This document shows positions 54,623 through 64,000 of a stretch of 64,000 nucleotides of DNA, one piece after another; position 1 is the first letter of the stretch, and the number at the start of each line of letters is the position of its first letter. The translations under genes were made by a program, and so were the position numbers. The notes beneath the pieces were generated by a model that saw nothing but the letters and a program-made list of their open reading frames with translations, made no database searches and was not told where the DNA came from. The stretch comes from Halanaerobium congolense (GTDB lineage Bacteria > Bacillota > Halanaerobiia > Halanaerobiales > Halanaerobiaceae). The stretch is from positions 1 to 64,000 of the forward strand of contig NZ_SOEF01000011.1 of the NCBI RefSeq assembly GCF_004366375.1, given 5' to 3'.

Positions 54623-55122
54623 GTGGAACATCAAAACTACGTATTTGTCGATGTTGATACTCACAAAAACCAGCATACCGCCTATGTCTTAAACTGTTTT
54701 CATCAGAAAATAGTATTAACTCAAACCCCCAATAATCCAGCCAGTTTTGAAAGTTTTATTCAGGATATTAGTTCTTTCAAAACTCCTGATAAATCTGATG
54801 AAATTGACGCTGAAGCCAGAAATACTATCATCAAGAGCACAATTGAACACCTGAGATTACTTGCAAAATCTCTTGAGAAAATAAATAAGCAACTTAAAAA
54901 GGCAGTTGAGAAAAGTCAGTATCAGCTAACTACTATGCCTGGTATTAATTTTAAACTGGCTGCATTATTTATTTCCAATTAAACCATGCTTTTTATATGC
55001 TTGCATTCAAACAGGTAGGTAAAACCAAAAATAGCAAAATTAAAAATCCTGTTTCCTACAAGTACTACCAGAAAACATTGATTATGAAGTACTTGATAAA
55101 ACTGGTTAATTTAAATTTCTAG
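54623..55122 (+). pseudogene. IS110-family transposase, deleted and frameshifted
   Basis: From a GTG at 54623 the frame reads NYVFVDVDTHKNQHTAYVLN, the RuvC-like first-aspartate block of IS110 transposases. It then jumps to KSDEIDAEA, the second acidic block, and to LTTMPGINFKLAALFISN, the Transposase_20 entry. It stops after 119 codons, where intact proteins have roughly 400. The C-terminal remnant continues in another frame (54979-55122) as HAFYMLAFKQVGKTKN and NPVSYKYYQK, ending in a TAG. At least one internal deletion and one frameshift therefore inactivate it. Confidence 0.85.
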
Positions 55123-55306
55123 CAAATTTTAAAAAAGCTAATATCTAATCACTGAAAATTCTTAACTTAAAAACCAATCCCATTTTCTTTCATGGAATTT
55201 TTTAACTTTACATAGGATGTCTCGTATAATATAGTTAGTGACATTAAAAATTTATCACCATTTAAAAATAAATTTAATTGTTTCTATTAAGTTTGGATTT
55301 AGTCCC
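55123..55306. other. AT-rich stretch between transposase remnant and right-side structure
   Basis: No coding frame is supported. It contains TCGTATAA (55222-55229), an 8-base complement of TTATACGA in the right side of hairpin 2 of the upstream RNA. An ATGTC/GACAT pairing lies around it. Both may be chance in AT-rich DNA. Confidence 0.5.
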
Positions 55307-55449
55307 TGATATAATAATATTTAAAGATATCTAGGGTAGATTTAGCGTCTCCTTGTAGCATGTAAATACATGACTACTTTAAAAGTATGATCCCATGAAG
55401 CTGATATGAACTCCTTTTAATAAGTAGACACTTTCTAATCTATAGATTA
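55307..55449. ncRNA. Bridge-RNA-like loop structure at the right side of the IS110 relic
   Basis: TGaTATAAT (55307-55315) is again an extended -10. TAGATTTAG (55337-55345) pairs with CTAATCTA (55435-55442) with one bulge, and GTCT (55347-55350) with AGAC (55426-55429). Inside, CTCCTTG (55349-55355) is followed by the hairpin GTAGCATGTA...TACATGACTAC and CTTTA, the same order as CTCCTTG, inner hairpin and CTTTA in hairpin 2 upstream. It could be a relic of a related element or a leader RNA of the osmolyte operon read on the minus strand. Confidence 0.35.
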
Positions 55450-55555
55450 TTTATATTTTTAATAGCTTACTCGATTGAATAAAGCATAACATATTATCAG
55501 AAAAGTTTCAAAATTGCAAATCTGTGCGCAATTTAAATAAGTTAATTTTTAATAT

Positions 55556-55858
55556 TTAATCTGCTGTTTTGTTTTCTTCTAAACGAGCCAAAATTAAATT
55601 ATAGCCATCTTCACCATATTCTAATGAACGTTTAACACGGCTGATAGTCGCTGTACTAACACCAGTCTCATCTACAATATGATCATATGTATAGCCTTCT
55701 TTAAGCATTTTAGCTACCTCAAGCCGCTGCCCTAAGGCCTTAATTTCTCCAATAGTAGCTATATCCTGAAAAAAATTATAACATTCCTCTTTACTTTCCA
55801 GTAACAAAATAGCCTCAAATAGCTGTTCAGTAAATTTGTCTTTTATAGTTCGGGCCAA
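55556..55858 (-). CDS. YerC/YecD-type TrpR-related DNA-binding protein
   Basis: A 100-aa protein of the YerC family, related to the TrpR helix-turn-helix. It has FLLLESKEECYNFFQDIATIGEIKALGQR-type helices and the DNA-binding segment GYTYDHIVDETGVSTATISRVKRSL. The ligand is not known for the family. It follows guaA by 23 bases and is probably co-transcribed with it. Confidence 0.9.
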   Translation of the reverse strand: MARTIKDKFTEQLFEAILLLESKEECYNFFQDIATIGEIKALGQRLEVAKMLKEGYTYDHIVDETGVSTATISRVKRSLEYGEDGYNLILARLEENKTAD

Positions 55859-55881
55859 AGTTTACACCTCTTTTCTAAAAA

Positions 55882-57423
55882 TTACTCCCATTCTATTGTT
55901 CCAGGAGGTTTTGATGTTATATCATACACAACCCTATTAACTTCTTCAACCTGGTTAACAATTCTATTAGAAATAGACTGCATAAGCTCATATGGAAGTC
56001 TTGCCCAATCAGCAGTCATAGCATCATCACTATTTACTGCTCTTAAAATAATAGGATAACCATAAGTTCTTTCATCACCCATAACTCCTACGCTTCTTAA
56101 ATCAGGTAGAACCGCAAAAGACTGCCAGATATCTCTATAAAGACCAGCATCTCTTATTTCTTCTTGAACAATTGCATCTGCATTTCTTAAAGTTTCTAGT
56201 TTGTCCCAGTCAACATCTCCAATAATCCTAATTGCTAAACCAGGTCCAGGAAATGGCTGTCTCCAAACAATCTCTTCTGGTAAACCTAAAACTTCACCTA
56301 TTTTCCTTACCTCATCTTTAAATAGAAAGTGAAGAGGTTCAACAAGTTCAAGATTCATCTCTTCTGGTAAACCTCCAACATTATGATGACTTTTTATTGT
56401 TGCTGCTTTATCAGTTCCTCCACTTTCTATAACATCAGAGTAAATAGTTCCTTGAACTAAGTAGCGAACATCTGACAAAGTTTCAGCTTCTTCATCAAAA
56501 ACCTGAATAAACTCATCACCAATTATTTTTCTTTTTTCTTCTGGGTCTTTTACTCCAGCTAATCTATCTAAAAATCTTTTTTTGGCATCAACATAGATTA
56601 AAGGAATATTAAATTCTTCCCCAAAGGTTCTTTTTACTTGTTCAGCTTCTCCTTTACGCAAAAGACCGTGATCAACAAAAATACAGGTCAACTGATCACC
56701 AATAGCTTTATGTACTATAGCTGAAGCCACAGCAGAATCTACTCCCCCAGAAAGCCCACAAATAACTTTTCCGGTACCAACTTGACTTCTAATTCTCTCA
56801 ACTTCTTCATTGATATAATCTGACATATTCCAATTAGCCTTAACTTTAACAATCCTAAATAAAAAGTTATGCAGTATTGTTTTACCATGGATAGTGTGAT
56901 TTACCTCTGGATGAAACTGAACTCCATAAAAATCACGTTCAAAATCTGCCATAGCAGCTGCCTCAGTTAGTTCTGTTTTAGCAATTATCTCAAAGCCTGC
57001 TGGCACTTTTTTTACATGATCACCATGACTCATCCAAACTTGTGAATAATTATCTATTTCTTTAAATAATTTTTTTTGTGTAAACAACTCTAAATTAGCT
57101 TTTCCATATTCTCCGTGCTCTGCTTTTTCAACCTGACCTGCTTCTAATAATTGTGCCATTAATTGCATTCCATAACAAATACCTAAAATAGGAATTCCTA
57201 ATTCAAAAACACCCTGATCAACACCAGGTGCTTTGGATGCTGTTACACTATCTGGTCCTCCAGAAAAAATTATGGCTGCTGGATCAATTTTTTTAATTTC
57301 TTCTAACTCAATATCATGTCCTCTAATTACAGAATAAACATTAAATTCTCTTACCCTTCTGGCAATCAGCTGACTATATTGACCTCCAAAATCAAGAATA
57401 AGTATTTTTTCGTAATCCATCAA
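55882..57423 (-). CDS. guaA: GMP synthase (glutamine-hydrolysing)
   Basis: A 513-aa GMP synthase converting XMP to GMP. The class I glutamine amidotransferase domain has the nucleophile Cys83 in GICYGMQLM and the FHPEV histidine. The ATP pyrophosphatase domain has [12 protein letters not shown], and the dimerisation domain ends with [13 protein letters not shown], the normal C-terminus. No purine riboswitch is visible in the 170-base upstream gap. Confidence 0.97.
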   Translation of the reverse strand: MMDYEKILILDFGGQYSQLIARRVREFNVYSVIRGHDIELEEIKKIDPAAIIFSGGPDSVTASKAPGVDQGVFELGIPILGICYGMQLMAQLLEAGQVEKAEHGEYGKANLELFTQKKLFKEIDNYSQVWMSHGDHVKKVPAGFEIIAKTELTEAAAMADFERDFYGVQFHPEVNHTIHGKTILHNFLFRIVKVKANWNMSDYINEEVERIRSQVGTGKVICGLSGGVDSAVASAIVHKAIGDQLTCIFVDHGLLRKGEAEQVKRTFGEEFNIPLIYVDAKKRFLDRLAGVKDPEEKRKIIGDEFIQVFDEEAETLSDVRYLVQGTIYSDVIESGGTDKAATIKSHHNVGGLPEEMNLELVEPLHFLFKDEVRKIGEVLGLPEEIVWRQPFPGPGLAIRIIGDVDWDKLETLRNADAIVQEEIRDAGLYRDIWQSFAVLPDLRSVGVMGDERTYGYPIILRAVNSDDAMTADWARLPYELMQSISNRIVNQVEEVNRVVYDITSKPPGTIEWE

Positions 57424-57520
57424 ATTCCCCTTCCACTTTTATTTACTAAAGTATACAGGTTAAAGACTGCAGTTGTCAAGCATAATAAAAGCAATAAGAT
57501 TAATCTTCCTCAAACAGTAA

Positions 57521-57559
57521 AACTCCCTTCTATTAGCTTAAAATAAATAGAAGGGAGTT
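57521..57559. terminator. Terminator after ppdK
   Basis: AACTCCCTTCTATT and its complement AATAGAAGGGAGTT form a 14-base stem, followed by a TTTTA tail on the minus strand. Confidence 0.85.
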
Positions 57560-57593
57560 AAATAATTTAACAGTTCGATTAAAAATTTATTTT

Positions 57594-60218
57594 TTAACTG
57601 TGTTTGATTGCAGACTGTGCTGCTGCTAGACGAGCAATTGGAACTCTATAAGGTGAACAGGAAACATAATTTAGATTGTTTTTATGACAGAATTCAATTG
57701 ATGAAGGTTCTCCACCATGTTCTCCACAAATACCAATCTTCAATTCTGGTTTTTCTTCTCTTCCCAACTTAACGGTATTTTCAATTAGTTTTCCTACACC
57801 ATCTTGATCCAGAACCTGGAAAGGATCTTTAGCAAATATTTCCTGGTCCAGATATTCACTAATAAATTTACCAGCATCATCACGTGAAAATCCATATGTC
57901 ATTTGAGTTAAATCATTAGTACCAAAAGAGAAGAAGTCAGCAAATTTAGCAATTCTGTCAGCTAAAAGTGCAGCTCTCGGAATCTCAATCATAGTACCAA
58001 TAGTATAATGAATTTCTGTATCAGTATTGTCTAATAACCCTGCAGCTACTTTTTCTGATTTTTCTCTTATAATTTCAAGTTCTTTATCAGTTCCAACAAG
58101 AGGAATCATAATATCTGCTTTAACATCATAACCATCCTCTTCTTTCACTTCAATAGCTGCGGAAATTATTGCTTTAACCTGCATTTCATAAATTTCAGGA
58201 TAGCTAATACCTAAACGACAACCGCGATGGCCTAACATTGGGTTCATTTCTTCTAAATCGCTAATTGTACGTCTTAATTCCTCAACAGAGATTGATAATT
58301 CTCCAGCTAGATTTTTAATATCTCTCTCATTTTGAGGTAAAAATTCATGTAATGGCGGATCTAATAATCTTACAGTTACATTCATATCCTGCATAACTTT
58401 AAAGATGCCTTTAAAGTCTTCTTTTTGATAAGGAAATAATTTATCCAGAGCTTTTTTACGTTTTTTCTTGCTATCAGCAACAATCATTTCACGTACTGAC
58501 ATGATTCTTTCACTATCAAAGAACATATGCTCTGTCCGGCAGAGACCTATACCTTCCGCTCCAAAATCTACTGCTACCTGAGCGTCATTTGGAGTATCTG
58601 CATTAGTATAAACACCCATATCACGATACTCATCTGACCATTCCATTAACATTTTAAAATTATCTGTTAAATGAGCATCGGTTGTTTCTACAATTCCGGC
58701 ATAAACTTCTCCAGTACTACCATTAAGAGAAATATAATCACCTTCATTAAATACTCGGTCATCTACAAAAAACTGTCTTGTACTTTCATCAACTTGGATA
58801 TCACCAGCACCGGCAACACAACATTTACCCATACCTCTAGCAACTACAGCTGCATGTGAAGTCATACCACCACGAGAAGTCAAAATACCATTAGATTTAA
58901 CCATACCTTCAATATCTTCAGGTGAGGTTTCTTTACGTACTAGGATTACATCTTCACCATCAGCAGCAGCTTCAGCCGCATCTTCTGAATTAAAGTAAAT
59001 CTTACCAATTGCAGCACCAGGAGAAGCTGCTAGACCAGTTGCCAATAAATCAGCTTTTTCTAACTCATCTTCTTTAAAATTAGGATGTAGAAGCTGACTA
59101 ATATCTTCAGGGTCAATCCTCATAATTGCAGTTTCTTTGTCGATCAAACCCTCTTCTTCCATATCTACAGCAATATTAATTGCTGCATCTGCAGTTCTTT
59201 TACCAGTTCTTGTCTGCAGAAGGAATAAGTCTCCTTCTTGAATTGTAAATTCAATATCCTGCATATCCTTATAATGCTGTTCCAGTGTTTCTGTAACTTC
59301 CATAAACTCCTCATAAACTTCAGGCATTAAGTCCTTTAATTCACTAATATTTTTAGGAGTTCTAATACCAGCTACTACATCTTCGCCTTGAGCATTTAAT
59401 AGGAACTCACCAAACACTTTATTTTCTCCAGTAGCAGGGTTACGAGTAAAAGCAACACCTGTACCAGAATTATCACCTATATTACCAAAAACCATAGTCT
59501 GAACATTTACTGCTGTACCCAAATCATGTGGAATATCATTGTGATTTCTATAAGAAATAGCTCGATTATTATTCCAGGAACTGAATACGGCTTTGATAGC
59601 CATTAATAATTGTTCCTCTGGCTTTTGTGGAAATTCTATGTCTTTTCTATTTTTAATTAAAGCTTTAAAGTCCTTAATGATATCTTTTAAATCATCAACT
59701 GTAAGATCAGTATCATTATCATAATTCTTTTTCTCTTTTTTTCTTTCTAGATAGTTATCAAATTCATAACCTGGAATTCCAAGAACAACATTACCAAACA
59801 TTTGAATCAATCGTCTATAACTGTCATAGGCAAAACGAGGATTGGAAGTCTTTTTAGCTAGTCCTTCTACACTCTTATCATTCAGACCTAAATTCAAAAT
59901 TGTATCCATCATACCGGGCATAGAAATTACTGCTCCAGATCTTACGGATACTAAGAGAGGATCATTTACATCACCAAAATCTTTACCTATTGCATCTTCT
60001 AAATCTGATAAATGTTCAAAAATACTTTCTTTTAAACTATCTTCTAATTTTTCACCAATTTCAATATAGTGAATACAGGCTTCTGTAGTGATTGTAAATC
60101 CTGGAGGTACCGGTAATCCGATTTTACTCATCTCCGCAAGATTGGCACCTTTACCACCCAACAATGACTTCATTTCTTTTTTTCCTTCTTCAAAAGCATA
60201 AACATATTTCTTCAACAA
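57594..60218 (-). CDS. ppdK: Pyruvate, phosphate dikinase
   Basis: An 874-aa PPDK that interconverts PEP, AMP and PPi with pyruvate, ATP and phosphate. The nucleotide domain opens GGKGANLAEMSKIGLPVPPGF. The phosphohistidine is in GGMTSHAAVVARGMGKCCVAG. The TIM barrel carries ICGEHGGEPSS with the catalytic cysteine. Length is standard. The PDRP gene lies 14 bases upstream, so synthesis and regulation are coupled. Confidence 0.97.
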   Translation of the reverse strand: MLKKYVYAFEEGKKEMKSLLGGKGANLAEMSKIGLPVPPGFTITTEACIHYIEIGEKLEDSLKESIFEHLSDLEDAIGKDFGDVNDPLLVSVRSGAVISMPGMMDTILNLGLNDKSVEGLAKKTSNPRFAYDSYRRLIQMFGNVVLGIPGYEFDNYLERKKEKKNYDNDTDLTVDDLKDIIKDFKALIKNRKDIEFPQKPEEQLLMAIKAVFSSWNNNRAISYRNHNDIPHDLGTAVNVQTMVFGNIGDNSGTGVAFTRNPATGENKVFGEFLLNAQGEDVVAGIRTPKNISELKDLMPEVYEEFMEVTETLEQHYKDMQDIEFTIQEGDLFLLQTRTGKRTADAAINIAVDMEEEGLIDKETAIMRIDPEDISQLLHPNFKEDELEKADLLATGLAASPGAAIGKIYFNSEDAAEAAADGEDVILVRKETSPEDIEGMVKSNGILTSRGGMTSHAAVVARGMGKCCVAGAGDIQVDESTRQFFVDDRVFNEGDYISLNGSTGEVYAGIVETTDAHLTDNFKMLMEWSDEYRDMGVYTNADTPNDAQVAVDFGAEGIGLCRTEHMFFDSERIMSVREMIVADSKKKRKKALDKLFPYQKEDFKGIFKVMQDMNVTVRLLDPPLHEFLPQNERDIKNLAGELSISVEELRRTISDLEEMNPMLGHRGCRLGISYPEIYEMQVKAIISAAIEVKEEDGYDVKADIMIPLVGTDKELEIIREKSEKVAAGLLDNTDTEIHYTIGTMIEIPRAALLADRIAKFADFFSFGTNDLTQMTYGFSRDDAGKFISEYLDQEIFAKDPFQVLDQDGVGKLIENTVKLGREEKPELKIGICGEHGGEPSSIEFCHKNNLNYVSCSPYRVPIARLAAAQSAIKHS

Positions 60219-60232
60219 AACCCCTCCTTTTG

Positions 60233-61042
60233 TTAGTTAAGATCATTTATGATATCAATGACTAAATTTGCTGCTTCTTCAACAGCTTTTTTAGTCATAT
60301 CAATTACTGGACAGCCAAGTTTCTTCATTATTTTTTGAGCATATTCCAATTCCTCATAAATCTTTTCAATTGACACATAATCTACACTATTATCAAGTCC
60401 CAAAACTTTAATTCGTTCACGTCTAATTTCTATTAGATCAGATGGATCAATCATCAAACCAATTATTTTTTTTCTTGGTACTTCAAATAATTGATCAGGA
60501 ACTTTAGAACCTGTCACAATTGGAATATTAACTACTTTGTAATTTTTGTGGGCTAAATACATACTCAAAGGAGTTTTAGAAGAACGAGAAACTCCAATCA
60601 ATACTATATCAGCCTTTAATATCCCCCTGGGGTCTTTACCATCATCATATTTTACTGCAAATTCTACAGCTTCAACTCTTTTAAAATAATTTTCGTCTAA
60701 TTTGCGAATAACTCCAGATTCTCTTAATGGTTCCTGGTTTAAAAAACTACTAAATTTGTCTAAACTGGGAGCCATGATATCAATATATGTTATATTTTTT
60801 TGATCACAAACTTTTTTAAGATATTCAGAAATTTCCTGATTAACTATTGTGTAAACAAAAATTGAATTTTTAACATCTACATTATCAATAATATTATCAA
60901 TTTTAACTACACTCTCAACATAGGGATATTTTTTGATTTCATAATCTGTATTCTTATACTGTTCTGCTGTAGCTCGAGCAACCTGCTCAGCCGTATCACC
61001 TACTGAATCTGATAATACATATATCACAAAACTCTTTTTCAT
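60233..61042 (-). CDS. PPDK regulatory protein (PDRP, DUF299)
   Basis: A 269-aa bifunctional kinase/pyrophosphorylase of the DUF299 family (YqfL in Bacillus). It opens with YVLSDSVGDTAEQVARA. The P-loop-like GVSRSSKTP motif is at 150-158. The C-terminal block is CPVIDMTKKAVEEAA. It switches PPDK off by ADP-dependent phosphorylation of a threonine next to the catalytic histidine and on by Pi-dependent removal. The target threonine is present in GGMTSHAA of the adjacent PPDK. AGGTGA precedes the ATG. Confidence 0.94.
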   Translation of the reverse strand: MKKSFVIYVLSDSVGDTAEQVARATAEQYKNTDYEIKKYPYVESVVKIDNIIDNVDVKNSIFVYTIVNQEISEYLKKVCDQKNITYIDIMAPSLDKFSSFLNQEPLRESGVIRKLDENYFKRVEAVEFAVKYDDGKDPRGILKADIVLIGVSRSSKTPLSMYLAHKNYKVVNIPIVTGSKVPDQLFEVPRKKIIGLMIDPSDLIEIRRERIKVLGLDNSVDYVSIEKIYEELEYAQKIMKKLGCPVIDMTKKAVEEAANLVIDIINDLN

Positions 61043-61111
61043 CTAATCACCTACCCTACACACTTTTTTATTTAAAAAAATATTTATCTATCACCACCTG
61101 TATTATTTTCT

Positions 61112-61149
61112 ATTTTTTGCAAAAAAAGTATTTACTTTTCGCAAAAAAT
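61112..61149 (-). promoter_or_regulatory. Large palindrome upstream of PDRP-ppdK
   Basis: ATTTTTTGC (61112-61120) and GCAAAAAAT (61141-61149) are inverted arms, with AAAAGTA-TT-TACTTTT nested inside. It lies 70 bases before the PDRP start and resembles a two-site operator. The regulator is not known. Confidence 0.45.
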
Positions 61150-61163
61150 TATGAATTTTTAAA

Positions 61164-61191
61164 TTAAAGTCGTATTATTAAAGTCGTATTA
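61164..61191. repeat. Tandem duplication of a 14-base unit
   Basis: TTAAAGTCGTATTA occurs twice head to tail with no spacer or mismatch. Confidence 0.9.
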
Positions 61192-61389
61192 ATTTATATA
61201 AAAATAAATTAGCCTTTTTAAAGAATATTAAATACTGTGGTTAATATAAAGATAAAACTTTAATTTAATCCTTCATATTAATATATATTTTCTCTTATAA
61301 TATTTATTCTCTATTAATCAAAAAAATCCTTTTTTAAAAGAAGAAAATCTCAATTTATAATTTATATTTAAATTAAATTAAAATATAAA

Positions 61390-61424
61390 AAGGTGTATGA
61401 CTTTTTAAAAGAGCCATACACCTT
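61390..61424 (-). terminator. Terminator of the groES-groEL operon
   Basis: AAGGTGTATG and CATACACCTT form a 10-base stem, 34 bases past the groEL stop, with TTTTTA behind it on the minus strand. Confidence 0.85.
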
Positions 61425-61457
61425 GATAATTTATTTACTTAAAATGGTGTTTCGGGC

Positions 61458-63113
<1,656 letters not shown>

Positions 63114-63201
63114 CTAAATCCCTCCTGTATATTTAAACTGAGTTATTTTTTATTAAATAAACATTACAAAATTTCTAATCAAATCTATTTAACAGTAAAA
63201 T

Positions 63202-63221
63202 AAATTAGCATCTGCTAATTT
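63202..63221 (-). promoter_or_regulatory. Intercistronic hairpin between groES and groEL
   Basis: AAATTAGC and GCTAATTT pair across a 4-base loop, 8 bases past the groES stop, within an unusually long 116-base spacer. No strong T run follows, so it is more likely an mRNA processing or stability element than a full terminator. Confidence 0.5.
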
Positions 63222-63229
63222 ACAATTAT

Positions 63230-63523
63230 CTATTCAATTACTGCTAAAACATCATCAATTGATAAAATTATATATTCTTCAGAATCAATCTCTACTTTGG
63301 TTCCAGCATATTTGTCAAAGATTACTGTATCTCCCACAGCAATTTCTGCTTCTCCGTCTTCTGGAGCAATGTTTTTACCTACAGCAACAATTTCTGCCTG
63401 CTGTGGCTTCTCATCCTTTTTGGCTGTGTCAGGAAGAACAATTCCTCCTTTTGTTTTTTCTTCACCTTCATCTTTTTTTACATACTGTACTACAACTCTG
63501 TTATCTAGTGGTTTAATACTCAT
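63230..63523 (-). CDS. groES: Co-chaperonin GroES
   Basis: A 97-aa co-chaperonin. It begins IKPLDNRVVVQYVKKDE, contains the mobile loop EEKTKGGIVLPDTAKK and ends with IISIDDVLA-like sequence. It caps GroEL. The start follows AAGGGGG. It is the first gene of the heat-shock operon. Confidence 0.97.
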   Translation of the reverse strand: MSIKPLDNRVVVQYVKKDEGEEKTKGGIVLPDTAKKDEKPQQAEIVAVGKNIAPEDGEAEIAVGDTVIFDKYAGTKVEIDSEEYIILSIDDVLAVIE

Positions 63524-63561
63524 TTAAAAATAACCCCCTTCTAATATTATATTTTTTTATG

Positions 63562-63588
63562 TTAGCACTCAATCAAAGTGAGTGCTAA
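63562..63588 (-). promoter_or_regulatory. CIRCE operator (HrcA-binding)
   Basis: TTAGCACTC, nine bases, GAGTGCTAA: an exact CIRCE element, 39 bases before groES. It implies HrcA repression that is relieved by heat stress. Confidence 0.97.
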
Positions 63589-63602
63589 CAAGCACTGTAA
63601 AT

Positions 63603-63631
63603 ATAATATCTAAGTCAGAAGCGAAAATCAA
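63603..63631 (-). promoter_or_regulatory. Promoter of groES-groEL
   Basis: TTGATT (63626-63631) and TATTAT (63603-63608) are 17 bases apart on the minus strand. The start would lie near 63596, just ahead of the CIRCE element. Confidence 0.75.
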
Positions 63632-63755
63632 ATCCTTTAATTCGTCTTTAAAAGTCTTTAAAGACGATTATTGTTTATTAGAGTTGATTAATTAGTTCAT
63701 TCTCTAATTAACGACTGATAAATCTTTTAAATTCTTCGAGTTAATAATTAAAAAT

Positions 63756-64000
63756 TTAAATTAATACAATTTCTGCTTCAAATTCATCTTCAAGCTCACT
63801 ATAATGATTACCCAATAGATCATTTCCATAATAATCATAAATTATTTTTGGCAGTATTATTCTATCAACTTTTATATCTGCTGTTCTTAGTGTTTGAATC
63901 AAATCACTATTACATAGTAAACCAGCAGCAAAAATTGATCCGCCAAAAAACAAGTTATTAGACTTTAATATAGTTAAGTTAAAATCTTGATTTAAATAAG
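63756..64000 (-). CDS. DUF512-family protein, C-terminal part (cut by the window end)
   Basis: The frame stays open to base 64000, reading YLNQDFNLTILKSNNLFFGG and then SIFAAGLLCNSDLIQTL before ending in EFEAEIVLI. The NxFFG...AGLL pattern and the following VDRIILP block match the end of DUF512 proteins, Fe-S/radical-SAM-related proteins often found near der in Firmicutes. The apparent TTG start inside (63953) is not a real start; the rest of the gene lies outside the window. Confidence 0.75.
   Translation of the reverse strand, partial: YLNQDFNLTILKSNNLFFGGSIFAAGLLCNSDLIQTLRTADIKVDRIILPKIIYDYYGNDLLGNHYSELEDEFEAEIVLI

Larger units (their letters stand above)
54258..55353 (+). mobile_element. 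Decayed IS110-family insertion element
   Basis: The core is an N- and C-terminal remnant of an IS110 transposase (54623-55122) preceded by a structured noncoding segment with its own promoter (54311-54590). This is the layout of the IS110 group, where the guide (bridge) RNA is encoded upstream of the transposase. AGCGTCTCCT occurs at 54258-54267 and again at 55344-55353, a 10-base direct repeat that may mark the ends; this boundary call is tentative. Total length would be about 1.1 kb, shorter than intact elements because most of the transposase is deleted. Confidence 0.6.
61043..61389. other. Gap between groEL and the PDRP gene
   Basis: About 350 bases without a coding frame. It holds a large imperfect palindrome (61112-61149), a tandem 14-base duplication (61164-61191) and AT-rich filler. 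Clear -35/-10 elements for the PDRP operon were not found. Confidence 0.6.

Noticed and set aside
55307-55449. Cyclic-di-AMP (ydaO-type) riboswitch for the osmolyte operon
   Set aside because: The characteristic conserved ydaO blocks are not visible on either strand.
57424-57593. Purine riboswitch upstream of guaA
   Set aside because: The gap is short and lacks the conserved three-way junction elements; it holds only the ppdK terminator.
61164-61191. CRISPR-like repeat
   Set aside because: Only two head-to-tail 14-base units without spacers; no cas genes in the window.
63259-63527. Plus-strand frames antisense to groES
   Set aside because: Antisense shadows of a clearly coding gene.

Overview
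The window is low-GC DNA with Firmicutes-type gene order (pcrA-ligA-gatCAB, groES-groEL behind a CIRCE element, pfkA-pyk, dnaE, TRAP/mtrB). Anaerobic metabolism (pyruvate phosphate dikinase with its PDRP regulator, Fe-type alcohol dehydrogenase) and a betaine/choline-type osmolyte ABC importer point to an anaerobic halophile of the Halanaerobium/Halanaerobiales type. That placement is inference from gene content and composition; no rRNA is present. Most genes are on the minus strand, many start at TTG or GTG behind strong Shine-Dalgarno sites, and most operons end in clear hairpin-plus-T-run terminators.

Region by region. 0.2-7.5 kb: a BTAD-type regulator, an Fe-ADH/SCP2-like/YwlG operon, an unrecognised 336-aa protein, a phosphoesterase, a YhcC-like radical SAM protein and a PHP phosphatase. 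7.6-9.8 kb: a polar amino-acid ABC importer. 10-17.3 kb: pyk, pfkA, a 58-aa small protein, mtrB, dnaE and a NifU-like protein. Two near-identical copies of a ~125-bp intergenic repeat, each with a perfect DnaA-box 9-mer, lie at 9.9 and 17.1 kb. 17.3-24 kb: YlbF-like, phosphoesterase, DUF362 ferredoxin-like, FmdB-like, rlmD, AEC and MATE transporters. 24.2-27.1 kb: a CoA-disulfide-reductase/rhodanese/TusA/DsrE fusion under an ArsR-family gene. 27.2-35.9 kb: Nudix, gatBAC, ligA, pcrA, DUF123. 36-36.6 kb: a structured intergenic region. 36.6-42.3 kb: hflX, hslO, DUF4359, comB-like, recJ. 42.6-47.6 kb: a three-gene PD-(D/E)XK nuclease, UvrD helicase and RecC/AddB-like cluster. 47.7-54.2 kb: DUF456, peroxiredoxin, tRNA-Pro(CGG), an FAD oxidoreductase and the osmolyte importer. 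54.3-55.4 kb: a decayed IS110-family element whose multi-loop upstream RNA looks intact. 55.5-64 kb: YerC, guaA, ppdK, PDRP, groEL, groES and a DUF512 gene cut by the window end.

The most striking object is the IS110 relic. Its transposase is deleted and frameshifted, yet the upstream noncoding segment keeps an excellent promoter. That promoter is followed by three long-stem hairpins whose inner cores share GCG...AACGCT. This matches what is expected of an IS110 bridge RNA, and a related loop-like structure lies at the right-hand side. Other leads are the DnaA-box repeat pair, the split AddAB-like cluster, a circularly permuted osmolyte-binding protein, a pseudoknot-plus-terminator region at 36.0 kb, and a one-base frameshift in a small ORF at 42.4 kb.

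Pyruvate kinase, ATP-type phosphofructokinase, PPDK and PDRP together suggest regulated interconversion of PEP and pyruvate. The chaperonin operon is under HrcA control by inference from its CIRCE site.
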